A stretch of DNA of 64,000 bases from Symbiodinium natans (Eukaryota; Sar; Dinophyceae; Suessiales; Symbiodiniaceae): assembly GCA_905221605.1 (NCBI GenBank), contig CAJNDS010002103.1, positions 542,306-606,305 of the forward strand. Direction: 5' to 3'. The notes beneath the pieces were generated by a model. That model saw only the letters and a list, made by a program, of their open reading frames with translations, was not told the origin of the DNA and did not search any database. Position numbers and translations under genes: made by a program. Within the stretch, counting starts at the first letter, position 1. The number at the start of each line of letters is the position of its first letter. This document shows positions 61,462 to 64,000 of this stretch, piece after piece.

Positions 61462-62967
61462 TCACAAGCTGTAGTACCGTTGACGGTGGTTCTGGCGCCG
61501 GTGGCGACGGTGTCGACGGTTCCTGCGCCGTCCGCGATACTGAGAGTAGTAGTAGTAGGAGTGGTAGGTGTAAGGAGACTTCGTCCTCGTAGTGGTGGTG
61601 GTAGTAGTCGCAATGGTGGTGGCAGTCGTGGTGGTCGTGGTCGCGGTGGTGGTAGTGACGGTAGTGGTTCTTGGGCAGCAGTCGGCGCAGCTACGAGCAC
61701 CTGTACAACAGATCTCATCGGGATCGATGTTGCCACACGGCTTCGTCTCATTGGTCGCGTTGCACCCCGCCGGCGTGGCTCCAGTCCCCGAGAAGTAGCA
61801 TGAGTCACTCACCCCCTTGTTCACGACAAATCGGTCGCAAGCATTCGAGTCCTTCCACGAATCGTGCAGATGGGCGAACTCACAAGAGATTTTAAAGCGG
61901 TACACACCTCCATACTGCTTCGCGCCTGTGAACCCCCAAGAGATGATGTTAATAGAGCAGTCCAACAAACCAATATCTGCCTGACAAATCACCAAGACGC
62001 ATATATGAACCCAACTTCTCAGAAACGGGCTGAATCCAAAGCCTAAACTTGTGCAGGATCCAGGCTACCCGGTCCTGGCACTGCAGAAATAGGCAAGAAC
62101 CACCACGAAGGGTAACGTTGGTTTCAAAGCAGGCTGCCGGGTTTATATTGGAGTCGCACTCGAAGGAGATCATGGAATTAGCAGCAAAGTCGAACTTCGC
62201 CTGATAGCAGACACCCTCTCCAAGGCATTTCACAACATGGTCGCCACCTTCGGTAAGGGTGAACTCGGCCAAGGTACAAGCATCTGCATTAAAGTTTGTG
62301 CTGGCACTGGTGCACACGATGTCCCTGGACAGGCTCACGACGGCTTGATAACAGGTGTCTGATCCTGTACAGTTGATGCTCTTGAGGCCACCGAGGGTGG
62401 CCAGCAAGCACGCTTCCTCTCCCAGGCAGCACACGTCGTTCTTGCAGGCGCTGTCAGGGTTCAAGGAGATCTGGGCACCCTTGCAAGCTTCGTCTTAAAT
62501 TTGTCAGGAGATGAGCTAGATAGGCAGCATGCGGCACCGGCATTCTGCACGTTCCAAAAGTCTGAGCAAACACTTTGGCCTGCGCATTCCAGGTAGTCGT
62601 TGAAGTTCTTGAAGATAATCTGCTGGGTGTTGTCGATCAAGGAGCACGTGGTTCCATCATCACCGGCACAAAGAAGCTTGCCACCAGGGAAACCTGTGGC
62701 GTTGGTGGGCAACACGTTCTCCGTGAGGTTGCACTTGTGGCACTTGTTCTTCCCCACGCACAGGCCTGCATTGAGATCCGCTATCTCACACTGAGGGACC
62801 CTTTCAAAGACTGCGCCGATTCGCTGAAGTGCTGAGCTGGCGTCGCACTCTCCGGCCGAAGCTGATGCAAAGAGCTGTGCGGCTAAGAAAGTGTAGAGCA
62901 TCATGCATGAGGGACAGGAGGAAAGACTAAGGAACATACATCGCAAACCTTGATTTAGTTGGTACAT
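61462..62967 (-). CDS. Secreted cysteine-rich C-x-G-x3-C repeat protein, three exons
   Basis: Exons 62967-62551, 62479-62069 and 61980-61462, all phase 0, give 448 residues. The first in-frame ATG is 62967; 62937 and 62904 are alternatives. MMLYTFLAAQLFASASA is a good signal-peptide core with cleavage likely before GECD. The mature part has six C-x-G-x3-C motifs (CVGKNKC, CAGQSVC, CLGEEAC, CTGSDTC, CLGEGVC, CTGARSC) spread over it, mostly followed by a hydrophobic stretch; this may be a disulphide-stabilised solenoid (inference). N-x-T/S sites are frequent (NATG, NCTG, NVT, NATN). After CADCC comes a threonine-rich stalk. Both introns are GT-AG (71 and 88 nt) and contain frame-breaking stops, which supports splicing. 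The last about 45 residues (Arg/Tyr-rich) are doubtful; see the frame break at 61380-61620. A surface or extracellular role is inferred. Confidence 0.75.
61980..62068 (-). other. Short GT-AG intron, 88 nt
   Basis: Coding-sense GTAGCC...TTTGTCAG|G, spanning 62068 to 61981. No telomere units, unlike most introns here. The other intron of this gene (62550-62480, 71 nt, GTGCAG...GCAAG|G) also lacks them. Confidence 0.65.
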
Positions 62968-63304
62968 GTTCGTAGACACGTTGTAGGCCTTGTAGGCTTT
63001 CTGCCGAAAGAGGATTTATGTGAATTGATGTTGATTGATCTGTTGTATGAGATCGGGGTCAATTAATTCAGACATATCTTGAGCCCAAAATGATAGTGCA
63101 TCTGCTTAGATGTTACGAGTAAGTGTGCCCCAAGTGAGCTCGCAAACCCAAGCCCTAAACCATCTCCACAGGCAGACTCACAAAGTTGTCAAGAAGCCGC
63201 TACCTGCTGGCATCAAACTCGACATCCATCAAACGATCCATGTACCTATAGCGTATATACTTGGGCCTGAAAGGTGTTGGTAGCTTTAGGGCCGAAGTAA
63301 CCCT

Positions 63305-63400
63305 AAACCCCTACACCCTAAACCCTAAACCCTAAACCCTAAACCCTAAACCCTAAACCCTAAACCCTAAACCCTAAACCCTACACCTAAACCCTAACCC
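63305..63400 (-). repeat. CCCTAAA array, about 12 units
   Basis: Mostly perfect, immediately below the exon at 63419. Confidence 0.95.
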
Positions 63401-63418
63401 TAACCCTCTATAGGATCC

Positions 63419-63517
63419 TTAGGGAAAGATGCCCCCATGGATCTTTCGGGACTTCTCGTTGGCTGTAGGCGCGCGGCAAGCCAAGTCGTAGGTTCCGTCT
63501 TCGTTGACCCTGGACAC
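63419..63517 (-). CDS. Second half of G-D-x-V-E-Y module
   Basis: Acceptor AAACCAAG|GTG, reads VSRVNEDGTYDLACRAPTAN, then EKSRKIHGGIFP and TAA at 63419. Continues the exon at 63941 in phase 0. The final residues may be past a donor. Confidence 0.7.
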   Translation of the reverse strand: MSRVNEDGTYDLACRAPTANEKSRKIHGGIFP

Positions 63518-63940
63518 CTTGGTTTAGGGTTTAGGGTTTAGGGTTTAGGGTTTAGGGTTTAGGGTTTAGGGCAGCAATCCTTGTGGTTTGGAGCGACTTA
63601 TTTATCATTGCGATGTACTTATTTTCTAGTTTAATTATTGTTTTAAACTCCTCTGTCTGTTTGTTTGAGACATGTGGGTTGAAATTGCTTTCAGGGCGCA
63701 GGTGTTCCTGTCAGACAAAGTTTCCGTTTCAGCATGTCGATAACATGACTACGCTATAGTTCCCTCACTTAGCCCGGATACCGTAGAGACGTCGCAGGAG
63801 AGCCATGCAAAGTGACATCATTGGCAAAGAATTTCGCTGTCTTAGCTTCTTACATCGAGTGCTGGACTGTGCAGCACGATCATAGATAACCCTAAACCCT
63901 AAACCCTAAACCCCAAGCCCTAAACCCTAAACCTAAAGGC
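63518..63940 (-). other. 423-nt GC-AG intron with telomere units at both ends
   Basis: Coding sense: starts GCCTTTAGGTTTAGGGTTTA and ends in about seven CCCTAAA units plus CCAAG. The middle 300 bp is unique and AT-richer. In-frame joining restores one module. Confidence 0.7.
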
Positions 63941-64000
63941 CTTCGTCGGAATCCAGAAGCCGCGGGAAGCTCCGAAGTACTCGACAGCGTCGCCCACCTA
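63941..64000 (-). CDS. First half of G-D-x-V-E-Y module, cut by window end
   Basis: Reads VGDAVEYFGASRGFWIPTK up to a GC donor (AAG|GCCTTT). Partial: the exon continues beyond the window. Strong similarity to 58776-58846. Confidence 0.7.

Noticed and set aside
61393-61808. ORFs antisense to the secreted protein
   Set aside because: They mirror the threonine-rich coding strand and lack signal or domains.
62480-62550. Alternative first intron bounded by a GGTGCC direct repeat (59 nt)
   Set aside because: Removing one repeat copy also keeps frame, but its ends would be GG-AG or GT-GG; the GT-AG choice of 71 nt is simpler.
1-64000. Window as a true chromosome end (subtelomere)
   Set aside because: Arrays are short, in both orientations, and evenly spread between exons; no end-facing long array is present.
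1-64000. tRNA, rRNA and spliced-leader genes
   Set aside because: I found no cloverleaf, rRNA motif or spliced-leader-like sequence by eye; a covariance-model scan would be needed to exclude them.

Overview
This window looks like nuclear DNA of a dinoflagellate; the genus is not determined. Four things point there. (1) Hundreds of short arrays of the plant/dinoflagellate-type telomere unit TTTAGGG, in both orientations, sit throughout the 64 kb rather than at an end. (2) Coding sequence comes as tiny exons (about 50-120 nt) whose best-fitting introns use GT or GC donors and AG acceptors often followed by G. (3) One long ORF is the C-terminal part of a non-LTR retrotransposon polyprotein of a type common in dinoflagellates. 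(4) Two exon pairs encode a G-D-x-V-E-Y-F...W-I-P-x-K...G-x-Y-x-L module that I associate from memory with dinoflagellate proteins. There are no bacterial operons, no rRNA and no tRNA that I can recognise.

Layout. Almost the whole window repeats one pattern: CCCTAAA array, about 80-120 nt unique island, TTTAGGG array, spacer, CCCTAAA array, next island. Many islands translate as good protein in one frame, with splice signals at the array edge. Most of these read on the minus strand (about 1.1-5.2, 6.7-16, 18.0, 19.2, 21.4-24.3, 28.7-30.1, 37.0, 38.1, 39.6-42.2, 45.1-48, 50.3-51.4, 55.1, 57.3-64.0 kb). Others read better on plus (6.1, 12.1, 15.2, 18.2, 19.3, 27.0, 31.3-33.0, 34.0-35.2, 38.6, 43.6, 61.1 kb). 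I cannot say how many genes these exons form.

Best-supported genes. A three-exon minus gene at 61462-62967 encodes a secreted cysteine-rich protein with six C-x-G-x3-C motifs and a threonine-rich tail; both introns are GT-AG and keep frame. Three phase-0 minus exons at 39589-40471 join into a complete RING-like zinc finger. Exon pairs 63941-64000/63419-63517 and 58776-58846/57730-57792 each split the same module at the same codon with a GC-AG intron. A 5'-truncated retrotransposon ORF lies at 24373-25536 (+).

Between exons there are at least six families of about 80-120 bp palindromic (MITE-like) repeats, each in several diverged copies, plus a 56-bp tandem repeat, large simple-sequence blocks and paired homopolymers such as T(n)G(n). 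The main observation is structural: introns often begin with TTTAGGG and end with CCCTAAA (coding-strand sense), so their ends are inverted copies of a telomere repeat. Exon calls were made by eye from translation and splice signals, without homology searches or RNA data.
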